A stretch of 64,000 bases of DNA from Microbacterium festucae (GTDB lineage: Bacteria; Actinomycetota; Actinomycetes; Actinomycetales; Microbacteriaceae): the NCBI RefSeq assembly GCF_025421715.1, contig NZ_JAOEFC010000001.1, forward strand, positions 372,001-436,000, in the 5' to 3' direction. The translations under genes were made by a program, and so were the position numbers. Position 1 is the stretch's first letter. Each line of letters opens with the position of its first letter. The notes below the pieces were generated by a model. It had not been told where the DNA came from, ran no database searches, and worked only from the letters and a program-made list of their open reading frames with translations. Positions 17,978 to 26,671 of this stretch are shown here, piece by piece.

Positions 17978-18235
17978 TCAGGAGCGGAGCTTGCCGTCGA
18001 CGAAGCCGGCCAGGCTGCCCACCGTCTCGAAGAGCTCGGCGCCGAACTCGTCGTCGTCGATCGTGATGTCGAAGCGGTCCTCCAGAGCACCGACGAGGGC
18101 GACGACCCCGAAAGAGTCCAGTTCGGGCAGCGCTCCGAACAGTGCGGTGTCAGGCTGCAGGTCGTCGGGCTGCTGCGTCAGTTCGAGCGCATCGACGAGC
18201 ACTTCGCGCACGGCGGTCAGCGTTGCGGTGGTCAT
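17978..18235 (-). CDS. Acyl carrier protein (phosphopantetheine attachment domain)
   Basis: An 85-residue four-helix carrier protein. The attachment serine lies in PELDSFGVVALVGALEDRF, the standard DS motif followed by helix II, and the acidic surface (DITIDDDEF) is usual. It is separated from the decarboxylase gene upstream by 33 bases and from the synthetase-like gene downstream by one base. Fatty-acid synthesis genes are absent around it, so it is a dedicated carrier for the neighbouring AMP ligase, probably holding an amino acid or other small acid as a thioester. Confidence 0.88.
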   Translation of the reverse strand: MTTATLTAVREVLVDALELTQQPDDLQPDTALFGALPELDSFGVVALVGALEDRFDITIDDDEFGAELFETVGSLAGFVDGKLRS

Positions 18236-18268
18236 GGAGGGTCTCCTTCGTTCTCGGTTTCCGGGCGG

Positions 18269-19492
18269 TCAGACGAGCACCTCGGCCGGAGCCGGGTGTC
18301 CCAGGAATGCGGTGGGGCTGGCCGTGAGGCCGTAGGCACCCTGTTGGAAGATCACGACGAGGTCGTCGACCTGGGCGTGCCCGAGGTCGACGTCGTCGCC
18401 CAGCAGGTCCAGCGGCGTGCACAGGCAGCCGACCACACTGACCCGGGCGCCGACGGGCTCGTCGAGACGGTTTCCGACCGCGAGCGGGTAGTTGCGGCGG
18501 ATCGCCTGACCGAAGTTCCCCGACGCGGCGAGCTGGTGGTGCATGCCCCCGTCGACGACGAGGAACGTCTTGCCGCGCGACACCTTCCGGTCGACGACCT
18601 TCGTCACGTACACTCCGCACTCCCCGACCAGGAAGCGGCCCAGCTCGATCACCGGTGCCGCGTCGGGGAACCGCTCGGCCAGCGTGCCGTCGACGATCTC
18701 GTGCAGGCCCGCGCCGACGGCGTGCACGTCGAGGGGCCGGTCCTTCTCGGTGTAGGGGATCCCGAACCCGCCACCCAGGTTCAGATAGCGCAGCGGACCG
18801 GTCAGGTGATCGGCGAGCGTCGAGATGAGCTCGACGGTGCGTCGCTGCGCCTGGGCGATCAGCTCGGCGTCCAGGTTCTGCGACCCGGCGAAGACGTGGA
18901 ACCCGTGCACGTCGACGGCGTCGCCGAACATCGCGAGCACCGCGGGCACCTCTTCGGCGTCGATGCCGAACTGCTGCGGGCCGCCCCCCATGCGCATCCC
19001 GGAACCCTTCACCGCGAAATCGGGGTTCACCCGCAGCGCGACGGCGGCGCCCGCGCCGAGCTCCTCGGCAGCGGCGACCACGCGGCGCAGCTCGGTGACC
19101 GACTCTGCCTCGATCAGCACGCCGGCCGCGACCGCTTGACGCAGTTCGGCCGCCGTCTTGCCGGGACCGGCGAAGCTGACCCGCTCCGGGCGCATGCCGG
19201 TGTCCAGGGCGTGCTGCATCTCGCCCGCGGATGCCACGTCGATGCGATCCACGCGCGTCGCGAGGTGCTGCACGACCGCGGGCATCGGGTTCGCCTTCAT
19301 GGCGTAGCTCAGCTGCACGCGCGCGGGGAGCACGCGACGCAGCAGGTCGACCCGCTCATCGATGAGCGCTCGGTCGTAGGCGAAGAAGGGGGTCGAGCCG
19401 ACGCGGGCTGCGAGGCGGCTGAGCGCCATCCCCCCCAACCGCAGTTCGCCCTGCACGGTGCCGAACGGGATGACGTGTTCGTGCGGGCTCAT
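18269..19492 (-). CDS. PLP-dependent amino acid decarboxylase (exosortase-associated family)
   Basis: A 407-residue fold-type III decarboxylase of the ornithine/diaminopimelate decarboxylase superfamily. The PLP lysine is in SYAMKANPMPAVV, the phosphate loop is NLGGGFGIPY, and GCLCTPLDLLGDD contains the active-site Cys/Asp region. That last motif and the FAYDRALI start are characteristic of the decarboxylases named 'exosortase A system-associated' in proteobacterial EPS loci. It would make an amine from a basic or other amino acid for loading or amidation. The ATG at 19492 overlaps the ligase stop by four bases. No exosortase gene is seen here. Confidence 0.85.
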   Translation of the reverse strand: MSPHEHVIPFGTVQGELRLGGMALSRLAARVGSTPFFAYDRALIDERVDLLRRVLPARVQLSYAMKANPMPAVVQHLATRVDRIDVASAGEMQHALDTGMRPERVSFAGPGKTAAELRQAVAAGVLIEAESVTELRRVVAAAEELGAGAAVALRVNPDFAVKGSGMRMGGGPQQFGIDAEEVPAVLAMFGDAVDVHGFHVFAGSQNLDAELIAQAQRRTVELISTLADHLTGPLRYLNLGGGFGIPYTEKDRPLDVHAVGAGLHEIVDGTLAERFPDAAPVIELGRFLVGECGVYVTKVVDRKVSRGKTFLVVDGGMHHQLAASGNFGQAIRRNYPLAVGNRLDEPVGARVSVVGCLCTPLDLLGDDVDLGHAQVDDLVVIFQQGAYGLTASPTAFLGHPAPAEVLV

Positions 19493-21072
19493 GCCGACAC
19501 CTCCGCGGTGATGAGTGGTCGATCGAACTTGCCGTTCGGGGAACGAGGAAGGTCGGGGCGGATGTCGACCCGGGCAGGGAGCATGTAGGCGGGCAGCAGC
19601 GATCGCAGGGCGGCGATGACGGCGGCCGGCTCCAGCCCGTCGCCCGCCGCTGTGACCACCAGCACGATCCGCTGACCCAGCGTCTCGTCGGCGACGCCGA
19701 GCGCGACGACATCGCGCACGAGACCCGTCGCGTAGGCCGCTTCCTCGACCTCGGTCGGGCTCACGCGGTAGCCGGAGGTCTTGATCATGTCGTCGGCCCG
19801 CCCGACGAACGACAGGAAGCCGTCTTCGTCGCGCACCACCGTGTCTCCGGACCACACCGCCGTCTCGGGAGCCCGCCACGGCTGACCGGGGTGCACGAGC
19901 GGCCGGAACCGCTCGGCCGTGCGCGTCGGATCGTTCCAGTAGCCCAGTGCGACGAGAGCACCTCGGTGCACCAGCTCTCCGGGCTCGCCGGGGCGGCACG
20001 GTGTGCCGTCGGGGCGCAGCACGAGGATCTCGGCGTTCGGGATGGCCTTCCCGATGGATGCGGGACGCCGGTCGACCTCGGCCGGGTCGAGGTAGGTCGA
20101 GCGGAAGGCCTCCGTCAGCCCGTACATGAGATAGGGATCGGCTGACGTGAACGTGGATCGCAGCCGGTCCAGGAGCGGGCGCGGCATCCGGCCACCGGTG
20201 TTCGCCCAATAGCGCAGGCGGCGGGCGGTCTCTTCGGGCCATTCCACGTGGGCGAGCTGCTGCCAGAGCGGCGGCACGCACGTGAGACCTGTCACACCGT
20301 GCCGGGCGCACAGCTTCACCACGTCGCGCGGGAGAAGGTAGTTCATGAGCACGCAGTGCGCTCCCACGGCGAAAGCCGTCGTCACCTGGCTGAGGCCGGC
20401 ATCGAAGCTCAGCGGGAGCACGCTGAGGATGACGTCGTCGCTCGTGTTGCGGAGATACTCCGCGACGCTCTCGGCTCCGACGATGAGGTTGCGATGACTG
20501 AGGACGACACCCTTGGGCAGTCCGGTGCTGCCCGACGTGTACAGGATGGCTGCGGGATCGAGGTCGATGCCTCTCGCGGTGGCGCCCGCCATCGCGCTCG
20601 GGGCGGTCGGGCCCCCGTCGGGCCCCGGGGCGCTCGGCCAGTCGTGCACGGCGATCGGCCCGCCGACCACGTCGGCGCGGCCATCGACCACGATGACCTG
20701 GGACACGACTGTGTCGGCGAGCACGGCAGACAGCTGCGCGAGCCTGTCGGCCGAGGTCACCAGCACACGCGCACCGCTGTCACGCAGGATGTGCCCCACC
20801 TGCCGAGCCTTGAGCACGTGGTTGACGGGCACGAACATCGCCCCCGCGGCCGAAGCACCGAAGAGGGCCGCGACCGTCTCGACGCGCTTCTCGAGGTACA
20901 CGGCCACGCGATCGCCCCGGCCGACGCCGAGGGCGCGCAGCAGGTCGGCCACCGCGCACGCTTGGCCCCACAGCTGGGCATAGGTGACGGTGTCGTCGCG
21001 GTAGGTGACCGCGGGCGCCTCGCCATCAGAGGCTGCCCGCTGCGACAACAGCTGGTGGAATTGCGCTCTCAT
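19489..21072 (-). CDS. AMP-forming acyl/aminoacyl ligase (exosortase-associated family)
   Basis: A 527-residue ANL-superfamily adenylating enzyme. The core A3 loop is ILYTSGSTGLPKGVVLSHRN, the aromatic-acid region is YLMYGLTEAFRSTYLDP, the hinge GRADDMIKTSGYRVSPTEVEE, and the C-terminal catalytic lysine SPNGKFDRP. It activates a carboxylic or amino acid with ATP and most likely transfers it to the carrier protein encoded two genes on. The start at 21072 gives a 4-base overlap with the preceding glycosyltransferase stop and the usual N-terminus. It is closest in style to the ligases named 'exosortase A system-associated'; the substrate is unread. Confidence 0.86.
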   Translation of the reverse strand: MRAQFHQLLSQRAASDGEAPAVTYRDDTVTYAQLWGQACAVADLLRALGVGRGDRVAVYLEKRVETVAALFGASAAGAMFVPVNHVLKARQVGHILRDSGARVLVTSADRLAQLSAVLADTVVSQVIVVDGRADVVGGPIAVHDWPSAPGPDGGPTAPSAMAGATARGIDLDPAAILYTSGSTGLPKGVVLSHRNLIVGAESVAEYLRNTSDDVILSVLPLSFDAGLSQVTTAFAVGAHCVLMNYLLPRDVVKLCARHGVTGLTCVPPLWQQLAHVEWPEETARRLRYWANTGGRMPRPLLDRLRSTFTSADPYLMYGLTEAFRSTYLDPAEVDRRPASIGKAIPNAEILVLRPDGTPCRPGEPGELVHRGALVALGYWNDPTRTAERFRPLVHPGQPWRAPETAVWSGDTVVRDEDGFLSFVGRADDMIKTSGYRVSPTEVEEAAYATGLVRDVVALGVADETLGQRIVLVVTAAGDGLEPAAVIAALRSLLPAYMLPARVDIRPDLPRSPNGKFDRPLITAEVSA

Positions 21073-23462
21073 CGCACCGCCTCCGGTTGCAGCCACGCCG
21101 CCATCTGCATCGCCCGCGCCTCCCAGCTGGCCGCCGCGACGGTGCGGCGGATCTCGACTCGATCATGTGGTGTGCGCGCGATGTCGGCAACATGTGCGGC
21201 GAAACTGTCCGCTCCGTCACTGCCCACCACGAACCTCTCGTCCAGCCCATGAGTGGATGCGACGTCGGAGGTGACCACAGCGACCCCCGCCGCCAGGTAC
21301 TCGACCGTCTTGAGCGGATAGCTGCGGCGGTTGAACATGGAGTCGCGGTAGGGGGTCAGCCCCACGTCCACTGCTCTGAGATACGGGGCGAGCTGGTCTC
21401 GCGGGACCGCGTCGACCCAGTGCACGCGCGGACGGGCGATGAGGTCGTCGAACGTGCGGGCATCGGCGTCGTCGGCGAACCACCTCGGCCCGACGAGCAG
21501 CAGGCTGGTCCCCGATGCGTGGACGGCGCGCAGCAGATCCAGGTCGGTGCGCGCGTTGAACTGGCCGATGACCCCCGCGATCGGATGGCGCAGCGGCAGG
21601 TCGGCGGCCGCGACGTGCTCGAGGGTGGCGAAACGCTGCACGTCTGCTCCATTGGGGAGCCAGCCGGATGCCGCCGGCCCGCGCTGCAGGTGGCGCGCCA
21701 GGTCTTCGGTGACCGCCAGCACCAGGTCGGCCGCGGCGAGGTTCTGTTCGCGTGATGCACCGAGGTAGCGGCGGCTCACCCCCCACATCTCGGCGGCTTC
21801 GACGTAGTCGTCGGTTGCGTAGTAGATGCGCTGACCGCCGAGGTCGGTGGTCAGCGCGAGCATCGGTGCGGTGGTGGAGGCGATGACGGCGCGCGGCACG
21901 AGACCGTGCTCGGCCAGGTAGCGGCGCGCGACCTCGCCGCGGCGGCGGTTGGCGATGCCGCGCAGCAGCGGGCGCTGCACACCGGCGAAGGTGGCGGCGC
22001 GCAGGCGGACGACGTTCGGGTGCGGATGGCTGATCGCCGGCACCACGCGGTCGCGGGCGCGCAGCACCGAGTGCGGCGTATCGACCCAGATGACGGGGGC
22101 GTGCGCGGCGAGCGCGGTGACCAGCTGCCGGTCGGTGCCGGCGAGGGTGTCCCACCCGACGCCCGGGAAGTACACGATCGGCCCCGCGGGGTCGATGGGG
22201 CCGCCGGTGCGCCGGGCCGTCTCCGCCGCGCTCGCGACGGGGTCCGCATTGAAGTCGTCGGCGCGCTGACGCCCGCGCCAGCGCGCGACGCGCTGAGTGA
22301 CCAGGTAACGCGCGAAGCCGGCGACGCACCGCACGGTCTCCGCCGCCCGCCCGACGCGGCCGGCGCCCCGCGCGGCTGCGGCCACGGCGTCGCGGTAGAG
22401 CGTCACCTGCGTGCGGGCGGCCCTGGTGAGGCCATAGTCCTCCACCACCCGTCGCCCGAAAGCGGCGAGTTCGCGGCGACGGCGAGCGTCGGCGAGAAGC
22501 GGCAGCAGCTGCGCCGTCAGCGCGCCCGCTCCGTGCTCGATGCCCGACCCGACGCCGTACCAGCCCCGCCACCGGAACTCGTCGACGCTGTGCTCGTCGA
22601 GCGTGCGGAAGTAGCCGTGCTCCCCCTGCACGACGAGCGGCTTGGCGAACGCGAGCGCGCGCAGCGCCGACCCGCCCATCCCGAGCACGACGTCGGCGGT
22701 CGCATAGGCCGCCCTCGGGTCGCTGAGCTCACCGGTGAAGATCACGACGCGACGACCGGCGCGCTGGTTGGCGACGACGGCGCGCCGCTCCATCTCGGGC
22801 CGGGCTCTGCCGTCGCCGACGATCAACAGCTGGAACGGGGAAGACCCGGCCAGGGCGCCGGCGACGTCGATGGCGGTGAGGATCCCCTCCGACTTCAGCT
22901 CCGGCACGAGCCGGCTGACCACGACCACTGTCGGAAGTTCGCTCAGCCCCCATCTCCGGCGGAAGTCCTGCCCGGCCTCCTCGCCGACACCGCTGTTGTG
23001 CTCCAGGTCGACGGGAGGCTCGATGAGGTTGACCGCCGACCGCCCCGCCCGCTGCTCGCGGGCGCTGATCTGCTGCGTCCCCACGACCAGCGGCATCCAG
23101 CGGGGCAGGAAGGGCGCGACCGCCATCGACATGACGGTGCTCATGGCGGCGACACCCGGCAGGGCACGCACGGCCCACGCCGCCTCCAGCGCGGGTGGCC
23201 ATTCGTAGCCGTGCACCACGTCGATGCCGCGCTCGGCGACGATTCTGCGCAGCGCGAGCGCCACGCGCCGCGACGGTCGCCTGCCGGGGTCGGGTGACTC
23301 GATGAACTCGAGCCCGAGCTCGTCGATGCGGGTGCACAGGGTGCCACGGCGGCCGAAGACGATGCACTCGTGGCCGAGGCGGGTCACCGCCGCCGCGAGC
23401 TCGATCGCGTTCGTCTGGCTTCCGCCCATGTTCAGGTCGTGGGGATACACGAGGATCTTCAT
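21069..23462 (-). CDS. Fused double GT-B glycosyltransferase
   Basis: 797 residues in one uninterrupted frame with two complete GT-B-like modules. Module 1 (about 1-375): MKILVYPHDLNMGGSQTNAIE, TVVVVSRLVPELKSEGILTAI, LLIVGDGRARPEMERRA, VLGMGGSALRALAFAKPLVV. Module 2 (about 420-797): PIVYFPGVGWDTLAGTDRQL, RIYYATDDYVEAAEMWG, WLPNGADVQRFATL, IAGVIGQFNARTDLDLL and PLKTVEYLAAGVAVVTSDV. The second module resembles TuaH-type transferases. A basic linker joins them. The fusion probably adds two successive sugars to the same lipid-linked unit. It starts four bases inside the flippase stop. Confidence 0.85.
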   Translation of the reverse strand: MKILVYPHDLNMGGSQTNAIELAAAVTRLGHECIVFGRRGTLCTRIDELGLEFIESPDPGRRPSRRVALALRRIVAERGIDVVHGYEWPPALEAAWAVRALPGVAAMSTVMSMAVAPFLPRWMPLVVGTQQISAREQRAGRSAVNLIEPPVDLEHNSGVGEEAGQDFRRRWGLSELPTVVVVSRLVPELKSEGILTAIDVAGALAGSSPFQLLIVGDGRARPEMERRAVVANQRAGRRVVIFTGELSDPRAAYATADVVLGMGGSALRALAFAKPLVVQGEHGYFRTLDEHSVDEFRWRGWYGVGSGIEHGAGALTAQLLPLLADARRRRELAAFGRRVVEDYGLTRAARTQVTLYRDAVAAAARGAGRVGRAAETVRCVAGFARYLVTQRVARWRGRQRADDFNADPVASAAETARRTGGPIDPAGPIVYFPGVGWDTLAGTDRQLVTALAAHAPVIWVDTPHSVLRARDRVVPAISHPHPNVVRLRAATFAGVQRPLLRGIANRRRGEVARRYLAEHGLVPRAVIASTTAPMLALTTDLGGQRIYYATDDYVEAAEMWGVSRRYLGASREQNLAAADLVLAVTEDLARHLQRGPAASGWLPNGADVQRFATLEHVAAADLPLRHPIAGVIGQFNARTDLDLLRAVHASGTSLLLVGPRWFADDADARTFDDLIARPRVHWVDAVPRDQLAPYLRAVDVGLTPYRDSMFNRRSYPLKTVEYLAAGVAVVTSDVASTHGLDERFVVGSDGADSFAAHVADIARTPHDRVEIRRTVAAASWEARAMQMAAWLQPEAVR

Positions 23463-24907
23463 GCGTGGCGACCTCCCGCCGCGTCGCGGAAGCGCCGCAC
23501 GTCGTCGCGGTGCAGCGTCAGCAGAGCGCCGATGACGGCCACCGCGATGCCACCGGCGATCGCCGCGGTCAGCAGGTCGGGCATCGCCGCCTGCGAGAGC
23601 GCCCAGCCGGCGCACCAGACCACGCCGCCGGCGACGGCGGGCAGCATCACAGCCCGCGCGAGCGCGGCCGCCCGCACGCCGTTGCGGTTCAGCAGCAGGG
23701 CGTAGAGGGGCGTGAGGACGGCGGCGGCCACGATCACCTGGGCCGCGGCGACGCCGGGCGCACCGAAGGGCACGACGAGGGCCAGCATCAGCGGAAGCCC
23801 GGCGGCGAGAGCGACGGCCTGAGTGACGAGGATCCACCCCGAGCGGCCGAGCACCACGAGGTAGTCGTAGGCCAGCTCGAACCCGATCCGGAACGCGGCG
23901 AACGCCGCGAGCCACAGCAGCACCTGAGCCGCCGGCAGCCAGGCCGTCCCGTAGACGAACTCGATGACGGGCTGCGCGGCGCCACTGACCGCCAGACACG
24001 CCGGCACCGCCACGCTCATGAGCAGGGCGAAGACGCGCACATAGGTGCGCGACATCCGATCGGGCTCGTCTTTGATGGCGGAGAACATCGCCGGGGCGAC
24101 GGCGCGCAACGGCTGGGAGAAGATCGAGACGGGCCAGCTGGCGAGGTTGAAGGCGAGCACGTAGAAGCCGAGCGCCTGTGCGCCGAGCACCGCGCCCACG
24201 ATGATCTGGTCGGCGAATCCCGACGCGAACACGATGATGCTCGAGGCCGCCAGGGGCAGCCCGAACCGCCAGAGCCGCCCGGCCACCTCGCGGTCCCACC
24301 CGAAACGGTAGGGGACCGGCGACCACCGCCAGATCATCGCGCTGAACACGAGGCTGGCCACGAGGCGTCCGATCGCGAGCGACATCGCGCCCCACCCCAG
24401 CAGGGCGAGAACGAGTGACAGTCCCGCCCCGAGCCACGTGTTCACCTGGTCGGCGATGGTGCGTTCCTTCTGCATGAACTCGCGCTGCAGGATGGCCGCG
24501 GGCGTGGCCACCAGCCCGTTGATGAGGATCGACAGCGCCAGCACCTGCACGACCGGCGTCGCGGCGACATCGCCCAGCGCCGTCGAGATCAACGGCGCCG
24601 AGGCGTACATCACCACGGTGAGCAGGGCGCTCGAGGCGACGGCGATCGTGTTGACCGTCGGTGCGATGGCCGACGGATGGTCACGCCAGCGGATGATCGC
24701 CAGGCTGACGCCGAGTTCGTTGAAGCTGAGCACGGCCAGCAGGGCCACCGTCGCGATCGCGAAGATGCCGAACTCCTCGGGTCCCAGCACGCGGGCCAGG
24801 GCGACGCCGATCGCGAGGGTGCCGAGCCTCGCGGCGATGGTGTTCCCGAAGCTCCAGGTGAACGCGCGCGCCGCGCGCGTGGGCACCGAGTGCGAGGGCT
24901 CACTCAC
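23459..24907 (-). CDS. Oligosaccharide flippase (Wzx, MOP superfamily)
   Basis: A 482-residue polytopic protein with about 12-14 membrane segments and the polysaccharide-synthase/MATE-like N-terminus FTWSFGNTIAARLGTLAIGVALARVLGPEEFG, which marks lipopolysaccharide-type flippases. It moves lipid-linked repeat units to the outer face for the polymerase at 12816. The GTG at 24907 overlaps the upstream aminotransferase by eight bases; ribosome-site evidence is weak, but the N-terminus fits the family. It lies in the middle of a long overlapping minus-strand operon. Confidence 0.88.
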   Translation of the reverse strand: MSEPSHSVPTRAARAFTWSFGNTIAARLGTLAIGVALARVLGPEEFGIFAIATVALLAVLSFNELGVSLAIIRWRDHPSAIAPTVNTIAVASSALLTVVMYASAPLISTALGDVAATPVVQVLALSILINGLVATPAAILQREFMQKERTIADQVNTWLGAGLSLVLALLGWGAMSLAIGRLVASLVFSAMIWRWSPVPYRFGWDREVAGRLWRFGLPLAASSIIVFASGFADQIIVGAVLGAQALGFYVLAFNLASWPVSIFSQPLRAVAPAMFSAIKDEPDRMSRTYVRVFALLMSVAVPACLAVSGAAQPVIEFVYGTAWLPAAQVLLWLAAFAAFRIGFELAYDYLVVLGRSGWILVTQAVALAAGLPLMLALVVPFGAPGVAAAQVIVAAAVLTPLYALLLNRNGVRAAALARAVMLPAVAGGVVWCAGWALSQAAMPDLLTAAIAGGIAVAVIGALLTLHRDDVRRFRDAAGGRHA

Positions 24908-26009
24908 CGCGCACCGCTTCGGCCAGCGCCGCCGCGACCCGGGCCTGCTGCGCCTCGGTCAGGTGCGGGAACATCGGCAGCGACAGGATGCGGGTGGCGG
25001 CGGCCTCCGCCACGGGGAACTCTCCCGCACGGTGACCGAGCCCCGCGTAGGCCTGCGTCTGCGGAACGATCGTCGGATAGTGGATGCCGGCGCCGATGCC
25101 GGCGTCGGCCAGTGCGGCGAGCACCCGGTCGCGCTCGTCGACGCGAACCACGTAGAGGTGCCACACGTCGGTGTTCCCGGGACGCGAGGTCGGCAGCCGC
25201 ACGCCGTCGATCCCGTCGAGCAGCGCCTCGTACCGCGTCGCCGCCGTGCGCCGGTGCTCGTTCCAGCGCTCGAGCCGGCGCAGCTTGGCCCGCAGCACCG
25301 TGGCCTGCACGGCATCCATGCGCGCGTTGCATCCGATCCGCTCGTGGACGTACTTCGTCGCGCTGCCGTGCGCCGCGAGGGTGCGCACCGCCGCGGCGAG
25401 TTCGGCGTCGCCGGTGAGCACCGCCCCGGCATCGCCGGCGGCACCGAGGTTCTTCCCCGGATAGAAGCTGGTCGCGGCCAGGGCGCCGAAGGCGCCCGCC
25501 CGGCCCTCCGAGGAGCTCGCCCCCTGCGCCTGAGCCGCGTCCTCGACGACCGCGAGCCCGTGGCGGGCGGCGATCGCCAGCACCTCGGCCATGGGTGCGG
25601 TCTGTCCGAACAGGTGCACCGGCACCAGCAGTCGGGTGCGCGGGGTGATCGCCGCGTCGAGAGCGGCGGGGTCGATGAGCAGGTGCTCGTCGTCGACGTC
25701 GACGAAGACCGGCACCGCGCCGATGCGCGAGGCCGCCTCCGCGGTGGCGATGAAGGTGTTCGCGGGCATGATGACCTCATCGCCCGGGCCCACCCCGAGC
25801 GCGCGGTAGGCGAGTTCGAGCGCGTCGGTGCCGTTGGAGACCCCGACCACGTGCTCGACGCCGATGTACCCGGCGTACTCGTCTTCGAACGCCGCGATCT
25901 CGGGGCCGCCGATGAAGGATGCCTGTGCGAGCTGGCGCTGCCAGGTGGCCAGCACCTCGAACGACACCTCCTCCTGCTGCGACTCGAGATCGAGGAATGG
26001 CACGTTCAT
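24900..26009 (-). CDS. DegT/DnrJ/EryC1/StrS aminotransferase (nucleotide-sugar)
   Basis: A 369-residue fold-type I aminotransferase that puts an amino group on a keto nucleotide sugar using glutamate. The start MNVPFLDLESQ, SNGTDALELAYRALG, the PLP aspartate in VVEDAAQAQGA and the PLP lysine K186 in SFYPGKNLGAAGD are all present. The pattern is that of 3-aminotransferases such as FdtB/QdtB or WlbC/WbpE. It overlaps the acetyltransferase gene upstream by four bases, so its amino sugar is probably N-acetylated by that product. Position specificity (C3 or C4) cannot be decided. Confidence 0.88.
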   Translation of the reverse strand: MNVPFLDLESQQEEVSFEVLATWQRQLAQASFIGGPEIAAFEDEYAGYIGVEHVVGVSNGTDALELAYRALGVGPGDEVIMPANTFIATAEAASRIGAVPVFVDVDDEHLLIDPAALDAAITPRTRLLVPVHLFGQTAPMAEVLAIAARHGLAVVEDAAQAQGASSSEGRAGAFGALAATSFYPGKNLGAAGDAGAVLTGDAELAAAVRTLAAHGSATKYVHERIGCNARMDAVQATVLRAKLRRLERWNEHRRTAATRYEALLDGIDGVRLPTSRPGNTDVWHLYVVRVDERDRVLAALADAGIGAGIHYPTIVPQTQAYAGLGHRAGEFPVAEAAATRILSLPMFPHLTEAQQARVAAALAEAVRGE

Positions 26010-26671
26010 ACCCGCTCCTCCCGCACTCCGGTCACGACCGCGTCCCGCGTGCGTGCGCCCATCGGACGGGCCGGAACGCCGACCCAGGTCTCCCCCGCCG
26101 GCACGTCGCCGAGCACGGCAGCCGACATCCCCACGGTGGCCCCCGCCCCGATCCGACTGCCCTGCCGCACGGCGGCGTTCATCCCGATGTAGGCCTGCGC
26201 GCCCACCCGCACGCCGCCGCCGAGGGCCACACCCGCGGCGAGCGTCGCAGCATCCTCGATGACGTCGTCGTGGGTGATGGTGCAGTTCGGCATGACGACG
26301 ACGTGCCGGCCGATGCGGGCGTGTGCCGTGACGACCACACCGTCGAGCACGATCGACCCGCGGCCGACGGTGCTGGTCGTGCCGAGGCGTGCCGACGGCG
26401 CGATGTAGGTGGCGAACCGTTCGTCGGTGACGCCCCACCCACGCAGCTGCGCGACGATCGCGGCCCGCGCAGCGCCCTGCCCGACGCAGACGAGCAGGCG
26501 CTCGGAGCGGCGCCGTGCCGTGGCGGTGCCGCCGCGCACCGGGACGCCGTCGACGTCGGTGCCCCACAGCGTCTCATCGTCGTCGAGGATGCCGACGACG
26601 CCGGAGATCCCCGCCGCGATCAGTTCCCTTGCCAGGCCGCTCGCCCCCACAAGGAGCAGCCCGGCGATCAC
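26006..26671 (-). CDS. NeuD/PglD-like sugar O/N-acetyltransferase
   Basis: 221 residues: an N-terminal small Rossmann part (LLLVGASGLARELIAAG) followed by a left-handed beta-helix of hexapeptide repeats (IGRHVVVMPNCTITHDDVIEDAATLAAGVALGG, IGAGATVGMSAAVLGDVPAGETWVGVPARP). This is the PglD/NeuD/PerB layout, enzymes that acetylate UDP-amino sugars with acetyl-CoA. It sits between two aminotransferase genes with 4-base overlaps on both sides, so it is part of the amino-sugar branch. Note that a second, different hexapeptide acetyltransferase lies at 35887. Confidence 0.86.
   Translation of the reverse strand: MIAGLLLVGASGLARELIAAGISGVVGILDDDETLWGTDVDGVPVRGGTATARRRSERLLVCVGQGAARAAIVAQLRGWGVTDERFATYIAPSARLGTTSTVGRGSIVLDGVVVTAHARIGRHVVVMPNCTITHDDVIEDAATLAAGVALGGGVRVGAQAYIGMNAAVRQGSRIGAGATVGMSAAVLGDVPAGETWVGVPARPMGARTRDAVVTGVREERV

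Noticed and set aside
19493-20311. N-terminal extension of the decarboxylase over the ligase gene
   Set aside because: The extension is out-of-frame ligase sequence; the ATG at 19492 with a 4-base overlap gives the family N-terminus.
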